Below are positions 23,549 to 35,158 of a stretch of DNA of 64,000 nucleotides, one piece after another (the first letter of the stretch is position 1; every line of letters begins with the position of its first letter). The position numbers and the translations under genes are program-made. The stretch covers positions 14,583,519-14,647,518 of the forward strand of contig NC_064539.1 of NCBI RefSeq assembly GCF_023856365.1, in the 5' to 3' direction. Under the pieces are notes generated by a model, which saw only the letters and a list, made by a program, of their open reading frames with translations, had not been told where the DNA came from and ran no database searches. Origin of the DNA: Brienomyrus brachyistius. Its lineage: Eukaryota; Chordata; Actinopteri; Osteoglossiformes; Mormyridae.

Positions 23549-24383
23549 TAGGGGTGGGACTCGATTAAAAATATTTATCTAATTATTTAGAAGTTTTGTA
23601 ATTCATTAATCGAAATTAATCACATTTTAATCACATTTCAATATTTGACACGAGAAGAAATTTAAATTTGGTTGATGAATGAATCAATATACATAAGCTT
23701 AAACTTCAAAATATTGTTTATTTTCCAATCAGTCTACTACACAGACCAATAGATGAGTGCAGAAAACACAGAGCAAACTGTTTTCAGAACACTGGAAATT
23801 TTGACCAAAAATGCCAAAGTACTGATTGACTACTGCTCCCATTTTTCAAGCATCGTGTATGAAAAACCATAAAAACCATCCATCCATCCATCTTCCAAAC
23901 CGCTTATCCTACTGGGTCGCGGGTGGTCCAGAGCCTATCCCGGAAGCAATGGGCACGAGGCTGGGAACAACCCAGGATGGGGGGCCAGCCCATCGCAGGG
24001 CACACTCACACACCATTCACTCTCACATACATTCCTACGGGCAATTTAGCAAGTCCAATTAGCCTCAGCATGTTTTTTGGACCATGGGGGGAAACCGGAG
24101 TACCCGGAGGAAACCCCACGACGACATGGGGAGAACATGCAAACTCCACACACATGTGACCCAGGCGGAGACTCGAACCCGGGTCCCAGAGGTGTGAGGC
24201 AACAGTGCTAACCACTGCACCACCATGCCGCCCCCCATAAAAACCAAACAATCCCATTTCAGTCAAAAACTCCCTCAAGTATCTCTGGTCAAAAATAGTC
24301 TACCATTTAAAATTGTATAATTACTTACCTTAAATACTTACCTGATAAGCTGTTAAGTGATTTGCGATCTGTGAAAAAGGTTC
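23549..24383 (-). mobile_element. hAT-type element copy, interrupted by a SINE
   Basis: It begins TAGGGGTGGGACTCGATTAA, the same terminus as the right end of the element at 28663-29524 in inverse orientation. Homology runs through AAGCTTAAACTTCAAAATATTG and CGTGTATGAAAAACC up to GTGAAAAAGG near 24383. After that the two copies diverge. A SINE at 23878-24235 splits it. The other terminus was not found, so it is truncated or a longer variant. Confidence 0.75.
23878..24235 (-). mobile_element. Full-length SINE inserted in the hAT copy
   Basis: Standard minus-strand copy from the ATCC run to GCCGCCCCC. It is flanked by CATAAAAACC (23868-23877 and 24236-24245). The uninterrupted site is preserved in the second hAT copy near 29195-29215, so the duplication and insertion can be read directly. 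Confidence 0.9.
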
Positions 24384-24589
24384 GACTTCATGCAGCCACT
24401 TACAGTGCTGGCTTAAAGCAATGCATTCTGGTCCTGATGTAATGCATCATGGTTAGATGGTTAGATGACACTGCAAAACGTCACCACATGTCATCATATC
24501 ACATGGTACAAAAACCTTGCGAGAGCAAGACGACTTAAGACAGATTGTGCAGCAACTCTCAGCCGAGAAGGGTCCAGCTGCAGACGTCT

Positions 24590-25198
24590 ATGGCAAGCCG
24601 TTTTAACAATTAATCGCTAGATGGATATGTATTGCAGATATCTCTAATTCAATTCTTCCAAGTCAAAAAGAGCATTTCAGATATCAACAATGACATTCTT
24701 CCTATCCACAATTGTCATTTTGGATATCCACATAATCATTCTTCCTAGGATAAATTATGTCATTCATGTCTATTGGGCTTTTAATTTCAGATATCCACAA
24801 TTATATTTCAGATATCCAGAATGAACATTCTGGATATCTGCAATTGAATTCTTACTAGGAAAAATTCCCATTTCAGAGATCTACGATCCAATTGTTACTA
24901 ATAATAATAAATCATAATTTCAATTTCATATATCCGAAAGGATACTACCATTTTAGATATCCATAATGTGATTTCGAATATCCCAAATACATTGTGACTA
25001 GTAAAAATGTCTATACAGATATCCACCTTTCGTATTATGACTAGTAAAAATGCAATTTCAAATAACTACAATTAGAAGTATGAATAGGAACAATGCAATT
25101 GCAGGTATCTATAAATGTATTGTGGATATATTATGTATATCTAAAATGTAATCATGGATAGGAGTTTGACTTGATTAAATGTTAAAACGGCTTGCCAT
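24590..25198. mobile_element. Non-autonomous element with 26-bp TIRs and a GATATC-rich core
   Basis: Terminal repeats 24590-24615 (ATGGCAAGCCGTTTTAACA...) and 25173-25198 are inverted with one mismatch. The core consists of degenerate 50-60 bp units built around (C)AGATATCCACAAT and GACTAGTAAAAAT(G). No open frame. An outer, weaker inverted pair (about 24562-24588 with 25357-25384, core GTCTGCAGCT) suggests a larger host element. Confidence 0.7.
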
Positions 25199-25219
25199 TC
25201 ACGGCTTGCCATACACTAT

Positions 25220-25337
25220 CGGAAATACGTCACCTCCACAGGAAACATATGACCTCAACTATGTGTTACAGTGAATAAACCCTAACTGGAACTCCACTTA
25301 AAGATCATGTGTTTCCTGTGGAGGTGACGTATTTCCG
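25220..25337. repeat. 118-bp palindrome with 33-bp arms
   Basis: Arms 25220-25252 and 25305-25337 are near-perfect reverse complements (core GGAAATACGTCACCTCCACAG). They surround a 52-bp loop and lie between the TIR element and the outer inverted pair. Confidence 0.75.
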
Positions 25338-25385
25338 GTGGAGCTCCACTCTACAGGTGTCTGCAGCTAGACCCTCTTGCCAGCT

Positions 25386-26413
25386 GCACAAACTGGAACT
25401 GTCTCCATGACGACACAACTTTGCCCTTATTGGCTGAAGAGTTTAGTTACACGCATGATGTTTGTATCCCAGGAAGTTCCGATTCGTTATCTGCTGTTTT
25501 TCCCAAATATCATGTAAAGCAGTGAGAACTGGTTTTCAGTTAATTTACCTGGTAAAATAAAGTTTAAATAAATGACATAAATGCTCCAATAGTACACATA
25601 AGTTAGTTGTTTATTTATTGTTAGTTACTGTAATGTTGCGCTGCTTTATTTGTTTAATCGTCCAGTCTGTGAAGAAGGCACTCAAGTAAGAATTGCATTA
25701 TACTCTGTACATGACAGTAAAAACTTTGAATCCTTGAAATACATCTATTTGATCTTTTCCTGGCAGCTATCTTTTTACACAGGGCCACTATACACAATAG
25801 TTTATTATTTTTTCACTGCTAACAGTTTGGATCAGGATTTGGTTATTGTAAAAGAAGTAATGTGCATGCAGATGATATTTGCATAGATGTATCTACTCCA
25901 GTGACAGATTAATTCCCCCAATATTGCAATTGAGTAATGAGTCCCTGTTTGGATAGTCTCAACCTAACCAATCACCTGTTCACCAGCTCCATTTGGAGAG
26001 GGAGTTGAAAATAAGATTACTCAAGGGATACTTGATACATGAATTTGAATAATAATTGCTGTATAAATTGCATTTCTCACATATATAGCTGGGTAAGTGC
26101 ATTGACCGGCGCTCCTGTTAGGAATGGCAAAGCTTTTATAGCAAGGGTCCATAATCTCTCATTTCATTCTGTTATGAATGCAGCATTGGTTAAGAAAAAC
26201 TGAAGAAATATAGAATAAAGACTGAGTGTTATCAATTTAAACTTAGCGATGTTGCAGTACTAATACCTGCAAAAAATAGAAGTTTAATCGTGGGATATAC
26301 TGATCAAAGGGTGGCACTGCTCTCGTACACTGCATACAGTATATAGCCTGCCTTTTACTGTAATGTATAATTTACGTTTCGACGAAAGGTGCAATTTTAT
26401 TCAATCTATAACA
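25386..26413 (+). other. Intron, nothing recognised
   Basis: AT-rich intron. No domain or repeat identified. Confidence 0.5.
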
Positions 26414-26812
26414 CTAAAACGGGTAACCCCCCCCCCCCCATAACATTTTTCTTTTGCAAGAAAAAAAAACACCCGCCTCCTCTCTCACTTGTGCTCTTCT
26501 GCAGTCCATGTGTCTAGTCCACATCATTAAAAAATTCAGGACGGCGAGTCCGATGAGAGGAGGAGGATGATGATCAAAAGCGTGTGGTCCACCTAGACGT
26601 ATCACTTCTCTGATCGGTAAACCACTTGCTATTTGTGTTGAAACTGCACACTTTGGATCGCGCCGATACGCTATAAGAGATCCTGCATTTAAAATTACAT
26701 GTCTTTCTGCTGGCTTATTGGGACAGTTTGACGTCGGTGGAAGCATGATCAACTCAAAGAATATCGCAGTAAGTGGACTGCATTTGTATGATCTCTTAAT
26801 GGCATCTGACAT
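26414..26812 (-). other. Unrecognised 132-codon open frame, probably chance
   Basis: A minus-strand frame from an ATG at 26812, in a patch of higher CpG. The plus strand is also open for about 80 codons (roughly 26575-26820) and includes an ATG at 26744 followed by ATCGCA|GTAAGT, a good splice donor in phase 0. I recognise no domain in either frame. A frame this long is expected by chance several times in 64 kb. The 3' end runs into a C14 tract and A-rich sequence. Confidence 0.15.
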
Positions 26813-27088
26813 CTGACAGCGCTTGATCAGCAGTTAGCGAAGAATGGATTGCTTGCATTGGTAAAACGGGACGCGGTGAAATCATATGGTTCACAGTCAG
26901 GCGCAGCTACGCTACACAAGGCCAGACGAAACACCTCGAAGCGGTAAAAAATAAATGCTTTATAAAAAAAAATGGGTTAATGTAAACCGATTAGAAATGT
27001 CGATAACACTTTAGGCTACTTGACGATGCACAAATACTTAGTAATAATTCAGTTACTACTGAAGTACAAATTATAAACACATATTCAC

Positions 27089-27179
27089 TATATGCTCCGT
27101 TCCCCTCAACCCACCCCGGCCCGCGACCCCAGTTGGGATTCGGCGGTTTCAGAAAATGGATGGATGGATGGATGGATGA
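27089..27179 (+). mobile_element. 5'-truncated SINE tail, divergent subfamily
   Basis: CCGCGACCCCAGTTGGG followed by GAAAATGGATGGATGGATGG is the 3' end of an ATGG-tail SINE. Short duplicates ACATATTC lie before (27079-27086) and after (27180-27187). Confidence 0.6.
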
Positions 27180-27187
27180 ACATATTC

Positions 27188-28654
27188 GCTACTAGAGATA
27201 CAAGATGCGTCACGATTAATTAATGATGAACAAACACGAGATCAGTATTTAACTTCTGTTATTCTTTACTTGTTCCTTAATTAGTTCCTTCAGTAGTTCA
27301 CAAATGATTATAGAATTAACAGATACAGTCATAAATATAGTAACTGCTTGAAATAAAAGATGGGTCATGATTCAATAATGATGAATCAACATGAGATCGG
27401 TATGTAATTTAGATGCATTGCATTGTACTTAGTTTGTGGTTAATACAAAAGTAATAGTATAATGCTATATTATTTGGGCCCCAATAAAGTGTTACCAAAA
27501 TGTTTATAAAGGTTCAAATACTGATACAAATCCTAAATTATATTTAACACATCTGAGCAAAAATCCACATCACAATATTACATAAAAACAAGCGCAAGAG
27601 TTATGGTATTTTGATTACAGTATTAATGTATTTAGGTAGCATCATCTGGCATTTTAAATTTAAAGTACCCTTTAACTGAAATGTCTCTAAACCCTACAGA
27701 CTTTGTGGTCTTTAGCACATGTTTCTGCAGCTGTACTGTATGTTTACATAGACATTAATGTACCGCTTCTGAATTAGCAGCTGGATGGATGCATGGGTGG
27801 ATGGCTGTTCAGTCTTTTGATTGAAAAAGGAAATGTTATTGCTTAGGCTGTTGTTGGTCATCAGTTTCCCATTAGCACCCTGTGTGTGAGTCAATCCACT
27901 TTCCTGTCACCTGTTCCAGAATATGACTGGACTCATTCTGGAATGCATTTCATCTCCCATTGCATAACATTAGGGTTCCATAACAGTGGATTTACATTAT
28001 ACAACAAATTGGATCATACCTTAAACAGCTTTAAATTCAGCTGCAGAGGCAGGTAATGGTGATCACATCTAGCTTACTACCACACAAAACCTTTCACACT
28101 CATCTCGAATATAGTTGTGCAAGTTGTTTGGCTCCCAAACACTTGTATGACTCTTTCCATGAGTCTCTTGTATGATTCTTTTGTTAGAATGAATTCAAAC
28201 ACCCAAGTCATCCAAACCTGCCATTATAAGACATTATAACAAGGGTGTTGACTGGGGTATGGATGGGAGCGGCATGTCCTTACCAATTTTGTGGGAGGAT
28301 CGTGTGTGTTTAGGGGGTAGGGGTTTCGGGGCTTATTTGGTCCCTACCAATGCAAACCAAAATTGAAACCAAACTTTTGCATTTGCATTATAACTATACA
28401 GTAATTTAACAAAGCACATTTCTTTGAGGTTTCTATGTTTCTCTGCATCAGGCTGTCTGGCATTTATTGTGTGAAAAGTTAGAAATCAAAATATTTATCA
28501 ATATCATTTAATAATACAATATCAATGTCACTGGATATTTTAACAGGCTTATTTGGAATATCATGATTGCAAATTGCACTAAGCAAAAGTTGAAACTCAT
28601 TTCTTCAAATAACCATGAATTGCTTTTTCCTGTTTAGATACACGTACAGTATAT
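27188..28654 (+). other. Intron, nothing recognised
   Basis: AT-rich. No gene-like or repeat structure seen. Confidence 0.5.
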
Positions 28655-28662
28655 ATCTTTAC

Positions 28663-29524
28663 TAGGGCTGGGACTTTAACGCGTTAATTTCGGTTAATTG
28701 ATTACGGAAAAAATAACAAATTTAAAAAATTAATGCATTTTACTCGCACTATTCTGTCCTTGCTAATGTGAGTGTGCAGTTTTTAACTTGACAGATAGCT
28801 AACAGGCTCCTCCAATAAACATCCGTGAAGCAAATCTTGTAGTTTGAGATGTTTACTAAAAGAGCACTGCGAAACTGAACACATAATACATAAATCACAA
28901 CTCAAACAATACACAATAAATACTTTGCACTTACAAGCGGTAAAATTAACTAGCAACGAGCAGGATGCTAATATAACATTGTACGTCCCATTGGCGCGCT
29001 AGCACGATTAGCACTTCGATGTTTATATTGCCTTTTTCACAGATTGCGAACCACTTAACAGCTTATCAGGTATTTAAGGTAAGTAATTATACCATTTTAG
29101 ATGGTAGACATATCACTTTATCTTGAACTGTTGGTCTGTTTATTTTTGGCCCGGGATACTTCAGGGAGTTTTTGACTGAAATGGGATTGTTTGGTTTTTA
29201 TGGTTTTTCATACACGATGCTTGAAAAATGGGAGCAGTTGTCAATCAGTACTTTGGCATTTTTGGTCAAAATTTCCAGTGTTCTGAAAACAGTTTACTCT
29301 GTGTTTTCTGCACTCATCTATTGGTCTGTGTAGTAGACTGACGGGAAAATAAACAAGATTTTGAAGTTTAAGCTTATGTATATTGATTCATTCATCAACC
29401 AAACTTAAGATTCTTATTTCTCGTGTCAAATATTGAAATGTGATTAAAATGTGATTAATTTCGATTAATTCATTACAAAACTTCTAATTAATTAGATTAT
29501 TTTTTAAATCAATTCCCACCCCTA
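28663..29524. mobile_element. hAT-type element, 862 bp, complete ends
   Basis: It begins TAGGGCTGGGAC, ends CCCACCCCTA (inverted termini), and is flanked by perfect 8-bp duplications ATCTTTAC at 28655-28662 and 29525-29532. The 8-bp duplication and TAGGG terminus are hAT traits. There is no transposase frame. Its right half is an inverted homologue of 23549-24383 and keeps the site that is SINE-occupied there. Confidence 0.85.
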
Positions 29525-29532
29525 ATCTTTAC

Positions 29533-30400
29533 CTGTTATTTGCCATGTAAGGCTTTTTTGTTTGGCTTACTGTATTTTCTTTTGTTTTGTCTCTCTCCTG
29601 TACAATACTGTAATAATAACAGTGTCTCACATATCTAGGTTTAACACTGCTCCAGATTTGTGGCACTTATTAATTGTGTGCTCCAGTTAATGTTTTTTGT
29701 CTGTCACTTATGGGACTTATAATTTGCACTCAACAAGTGTTAGCGCTGTTGTCTGAAATTGGTTTATTACATTTCATTAGAATTAGTGATCTCATTGATC
29801 ATACCCGAGAAATACCCAAGAAAGTTTTTTTATGAATTTTTATGAAAATTTCTATTATTCTTATTTTTCTTCCATAGGACCACTGATTATTGTTCTTTTA
29901 TCAGTGACAATTTAATATACTATGAAATTGCTTTACAGCACACATTGTTCTAGCATTCTATATCCATAGTAACAACAGAAATCTTAGAGAACCTCTGAAC
30001 GCCCACAATACAATGCCCACAGTAAAATTTTGACTAGAGTCCTGTTTTCAGTTTATTTTATGGTTAATCCTTGGGTTTTTTAAATCAATGCTTAATTAAC
30101 ATGGAGTCTTCTTTTAATAAAAAGAATCATGTGGTCCTAGGTGGCTCTGTTTGTAAAGGAAGCAAGATAGATAGCTAGCTAGACTTGTGACGTTAATTTT
30201 GTTACTTCAGGTCCCCTTCTTTCTCAGTAATAACCATTTATTCTTTTTTATTGATGACCTTACAATAATTAAGTGTGTCTGACTAAAGGAAAGCTATTAA
30301 AATTGCAGTCCTTTGGCAGCTATGAACTATATAATAACTCTCATTTGGACCTAGATTATTATGTTTTTTTCCAGTACAGTGTTGGTCTTTCGTGGGAAAT
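29533..30400 (+). other. Intron, nothing recognised
   Basis: AT-rich. No feature supported. Confidence 0.5.
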
Positions 30401-30605
30401 ATCCATCCATCCATCCATCCATCCACCCATCCATCCATCCACCCATCCATCCATCCATCCATCCATCCATCCATCCATCCATCCATCCATCCATCCATTT
30501 TCCAAACCACTAATCCTACTGGGTCGTGGGGGGTCCGGAGTCTATCCCGGAAGCAAATGGGCACGAGGCAGGGAACAACCCAGGATGGGGGGGCCAGCCC
30601 GTGGG
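30397..30605 (-). mobile_element. 5'-truncated SINE with expanded (ATCC)n tail
   Basis: About 100 bp of ATCC repeat (30401-30497), with rare ACCC variants, is followed on the plus strand by TTTTCCAAACCACTAATCC and the tail half of the SINE to about 30605. The tRNA-like head is missing. The (ATCC)n run reads as Pro-Ser-Ile-His repeats on + and Trp-Met-Asp-Gly repeats on -; neither is a gene. Confidence 0.8.
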
Positions 30606-32189
30606 AGAAGTCGGACCTTGTCTTCTCAAAGTGTTACAGCAGTCCCTGCAACCTCCCTACAATTGTGTGCAGACTAACAAGTAAAATCCTCAAAAACCCA
30701 ATAATATTACTAAAACCCTTCTGTGCTATTCAAAATACACAACAGAGTGTTCATGCATCCTGCCTGTGGGTGATGAGATAAAGATGCGCCCACAAGCTGG
30801 CCTTCATGTTGGGGCGGTATGAGTGGGAGAGTGGGCACCTCGGGGACCCAATCCAGCTGCTTTCCTAATCTTATGCCCATACTTTATAGAATCACTGCAC
30901 TGCACTGGTACTGGCACTTCATTAATTCAGGAAGCAGTTGAACAAAAGCATGTGAATAAAAGTGAATAGTGGAGGTTTTAAGGAGTTAATATGGATCATA
31001 TAGTAGTAACCAAGCTAGTTATTGTAATTTTTCAGGGAAGTGAACATTAAATTAGCATTCTACTGAAAAGCAACATACATACATACATTTGCTCTCTGTA
31101 TTGTTTGATTTTTTCAAAGAGTTTTAATATTCAGTCAGAATCAGAGCAATTATAGGAGACCATTTGTGTACAACTGTGTACCATTAGTCCTGAATGTTAA
31201 AAAATCTTGCCCATAAGGAAGTAATGATATTTTATACCTTAAAGTCAGAGAAATAAAGCTAATGTATTAAACGATTGCAGGAAACAGAGAAGACTCATAT
31301 TTTTTATTTTGATGATTGCCTGCAATGCAGTGCAATAAAGATTATTAGCCAAATGTTTCAATGCTCTTTTGTCAAACGAGCACAATGTTTGCAATGTCTG
31401 TCAAGTGTACATGTCTGACCGAAGCAATGGTTTCTCTGTAAAGAGAAATGAGAAAAGAAAATATCTGTACTCTTTTCGTTGTTATAGAAATCACATCAGT
31501 GCCATTTAATATAAGCTTTGCATATTAATATGATTACAACACATACAAACTCCCACACAGGGACAGTGACAGACACAAACACGCAGGCAAACAGAAGGAC
31601 ATGGAAAAATTTATCAATGCCCACGGATCGCTATACAGTAGCTGATACTCACACTACCTAGCCTTCTAGGCTTGCATTTTAAAATGAAGAAGTTAGCAAG
31701 CTACTAAAGGTTAAAATGCATCATATAATCAAAAGATATGCAGATAATACATGACAATACATTAATACATTATATTATTTTACTATGAAACCAGCTTCAG
31801 TTTAGCAGTCCCAAATTTTGTCTTTCATCAAAGACCCATAAACAACATGTGCATTTGTATCACAGAAGGCTGGTTTTGGGAAACATTTCTTTAGAACATC
31901 TGGATTCCATAGCTCATCTTCAGCAATTCTCCATAGCTATATTTGGCTTCTTAAAACATTTAGACATTGAGTTGTTGCATACATGGTGAATTATAAGAAT
32001 AGCTAGTATAACTGGTCCCACTCTGCCTCACGCCGTGCGTTGAGACCGATCAATAAAATGTTAAAAATGTCTATACAGTTCTCTCTCTGCGTTGTGGTGG
32101 AGGTTTCACTGATGGTGTGTGGGTGCAGGGGGAGAGAAGAGACGCTTCACCGCTGCTGTTGGACATTCACCGTAGTCCGTTTATTAGCT
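30606..32189 (+). other. Intron, nothing recognised
   Basis: AT-rich sequence with no supported feature. Confidence 0.5.
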
Positions 32190-32367
32190 GATGGATTTAA
32201 CAAAACTACATTTCAATCACAAAACAGCTCAGCTCTCCTGTTCACCTCTTCCCGTGAACTAAACAGAGGTCGCAGGGAAAACAAAAGACAAAAGAAATTG
32301 GACATACCTGATAGATTGAACAAAACTACATTTCAATCACAAAACAGCTCACCTCTCCTGTTCACCT
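32190..32367 (+). repeat. Two 58-bp direct repeats, period 120 bp
   Basis: 32190-32247 and 32310-32367 share AACAAAACTACATTTCAATC, then ACAAAACAGCTC and TCTCCTGTTCACCT, with few differences. The surrounding 114-codon open frame (32040-32384) has the repeat in its protein. It has no recognisable domain. It may be part of an unidentified LTR or UTR. Confidence 0.6.
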
Positions 32368-32626
32368 ACAACATAAATGCATAAGAAGTGTGCATCGTGT
32401 TAATTTCTTATATCTAATATGCCTTTATTTAACTGTAGATTATTAAGAGAACTCATAATATGCCAGTAAAAATAACAGCTATTTACAGTTTTTCTTTGGT
32501 GATTGGTATATATATATGATCTGTGTAGTACTGTAGGTCAGAAGCAATCTTTCAGCATACCAATCATTTGCCATGCTATATCCCAATTCCTCTGCTTGGT
32601 CTATGAGAATTGCCTGACAAGATAAT

Positions 32627-33047
32627 ACAACCCCAAATCAGAAAAAGTTGGGACGGTATGTAAAATGAAAATCAAACTGAAAACAGCACTTTGTTAAATT
32701 ATCTTTGACCTGTATTACATCGAAACCAATACAACAGCACATTATTTATCACTTGATGTCTTCAGTCCCTGAATGTTTTTTAAGTGCTGTGAAAAGGAAA
32801 GGCAACATTGCAAAGTGGTAAATGCTTTACTGTCCCAACTTTTTTTGAAATGTGTTGCAAGAATCAAAATTGGAATACGTGTTTATATTTTGAGGAAAAA
32901 CAATAAAATTCACGAGGAACACATTAAATAATGTGCTGTTGTATTGTTTTCAATGTAATACAGGTCAAAGATAATCAAACTGAAAACAGTACTTTTTTAT
33001 ATTTTCATTTTACATACCGTCCCAACATTTTCTGCTTTGGGGTTGTA
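32627..33047. mobile_element. Foldback-type DNA element, about 420 bp
   Basis: Ends ACAACCCCAAATCAG...GTTGGGACGG and CCGTCCCAAC...CTTTGGGGTTGT are inverted. Inverted homology extends over 100 bp inward (for example GACCTGTATTACATCGAAAC against GTATTGTTTTCAATGTAATAC). It resembles a common teleost non-autonomous DNA element. Superfamily not determined; no target duplication resolved. Confidence 0.75.
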
Positions 33048-34909
33048 GTTGCCATAGCATAACATTTAGTCTTTGCATCTTCTATTTTTCCACCTACATT
33101 GGATAATTAATGATATTAATATTTGTTGTATTGGCAGTTTCTTTAATACTATGATAAACATAGAGTTTTATTAGTTATCTATAAACTTTTTATTTTAGTA
33201 CATTGTGTACCTGTTGACAAGCTACATATTAACTGATTTTCTTTCTTTTTGAACTTCAGAAATTACATGAAAAGTAGGCAATTGCAAAGAAATATTTTAA
33301 ACATTACATTATTAATTTAACTATCTTCAGATTCTACCATGTCCCACTGTGTATGTCATGTGGCACTTTGTACAGCATCTGTGTCTTTGGAAGGGAGTGA
33401 ATATGTGCTACTTTCTCCCCAGAGCTACACTGTAGCAGTTTGTCAGTGGTCCAGTGATCAGGGACATTAATACAGCCCAGTATTAATCAAGTGAAATTAG
33501 TGCATCAGTGTGATGAAAGTGGGGCAGGCAGAAAGAAAGTTGCTCAAAATTCCATCAGTTTGTGCTACTTTCTGTGATGATAATCACTGACTTGCACCGG
33601 TTTGCGGTAGATCTCATTTCAACAGGAACCTGAATGGTAATCGAAAGAGTGTGAGGTGTGGTCTAAACATCTTGTTTGATTATAGGTAGGAGGAGTGCCT
33701 AACGCAAATCTTAGTCACATCTTAGTCATTTCTACCTTTCATAGTTTTAATTAAAAAAAATTGTTACATTTTAGTCATTATTTTTAGTCAAAATGTTTCC
33801 CCTCTTTAAACTTATTCAGTTAGGTTAATACATGTATTAGAAATTGAAATTAAGATGAAATTTGTATCAATTGTTGAAATTCATAAAGCAACATTTCACC
33901 CTTAACTCTTTTGCTTGTGTAATAACCGATTCCTTACCTTAATTGGATATCTCTAGCCTACTCTCTCAGTTATTTGATGCTGTTGTGCTGTCCTTTAGAA
34001 TACTAAGGTTAGGATAGTACATTACACACATATAAGTGGTGTAATGTAATGCAGTAACATAGTGGAATGTTCTTAACTCCATATCAAGAAACACAACATT
34101 CTTTCTTAGGCTATTGTGGTTACATTTATTTTCTGAAAAGTGCACTAAACACGTATATGCCCAAAACAGAGCAATGAACGATGAACAGGCATGCTCACTT
34201 GACCTTTTCTGCCACTGCACTGGAAAATATACAAATTATTAATGACTTCAGAAAAGGAATGAGGTGAAATTTTATAAATGAAGTTATACATATATGGAAA
34301 TGGTATGAAAGAAATATGTGTATGTGTAGAACATCTTGTTCTGGTGAGTTAGCTTTGTATTTAGATGCTGAGGAGAATGGTACTGGGATAGTTGCCTGGG
34401 TTCGTTCATTTTCTCCATTAGCTTGCTGTTTTTGAGGAATTCTCTCTGGGATCTAGATTAAGAACAAATTTTAATTGATACAATTGATACAACTCTATAT
34501 AAAAAATTTCCACAAGTCATACAGATGAATTCCAACTGAATTCAAGATATCACTTTGCTAATAGTATTAACATTAAAATATAGAATATCAAAATATTCCA
34601 AACAAATTGCTGTGTGAGCTTGGAAATAAATTTTCATTTGACTAGATAGTAATTGCAACAGAAGCTCAGGTAAACATGCAAGTTATCTAGCACATTAAAT
34701 TGAATCCAAGTACACATGAATAAACACATGAATTTCGTCACAGCTTTATCATCAAAGATTTATTTTTAGCTCGTCCCTGTCCCATCTTAGTCATGGAAAA
34801 AAGGTCATTGATGAACATTTTTTTGTCATAGTTTCCATTAATAAAATTAACACTGCTGTACATCCTAATAACAACTATTTTCATATTCCACCTAAGTAAC
34901 AGGTATGCA
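33048..34909 (+). other. Intron, nothing recognised
   Basis: AT-rich. No feature supported. Confidence 0.5.
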
Positions 34910-34969
34910 GGTCTCGTGGCACAATGGTAGCATGTGTGACTCCAGATTAGAAGGTTGGTACCGGGTCAG
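34910..34969 (+). pseudogene. tRNA-Trp(CCA) pseudogene
   Basis: GGTCTCGTGGCACAATGGTAG gives the acceptor 5' strand, D arm and A box of a tRNA-Trp. TGTGACTCCAGATTAGAAGG gives an anticodon arm with a CCA anticodon in place. After AAGGTTG the T arm is mostly deleted and runs to GTACCGGGTCA. With no T stem-loop or B box it is not a working tRNA gene. It stands just before a SINE. Confidence 0.7.
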
Positions 34970-34977
34970 TATATAGT

Positions 34978-35155
34978 TGGGGTGGTGTGTGGTGCTGTGG
35001 GTTAGGACTGGAAGGTCACTGGTTCAAATCCCATGGCTGGCTGAGTGATGTCACCATTGGGCACCTGCGCAAGGCCCTTAACCCCAATAGCTGGAGGGGT
35101 GCCGGATGTTGGCTGGCCCTGAACTGTGTCCTCCAAACATGCTCTCACCTGTATA
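34978..35155 (+). mobile_element. tRNA-derived SINE (same family as 530-712)
   Basis: GGTGGTGTGTGGTGCTGTGG head, CACTGGTTCAAATCCC B box, then CACCATTGGGCACCTGCGC and AAGGCCCTTAACCCC. The L2-type tail is absent, so the copy is 3'-incomplete or variant. Confidence 0.6.
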
Positions 35156-35158
35156 AAC

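Noticed and set aside
30392..30781. His/Pro/Ser/Ile repeat proteins on both strands
   Set aside because: Reading of the (ATCC)n SINE tail; a tetranucleotide repeat gives such patterns in every frame.
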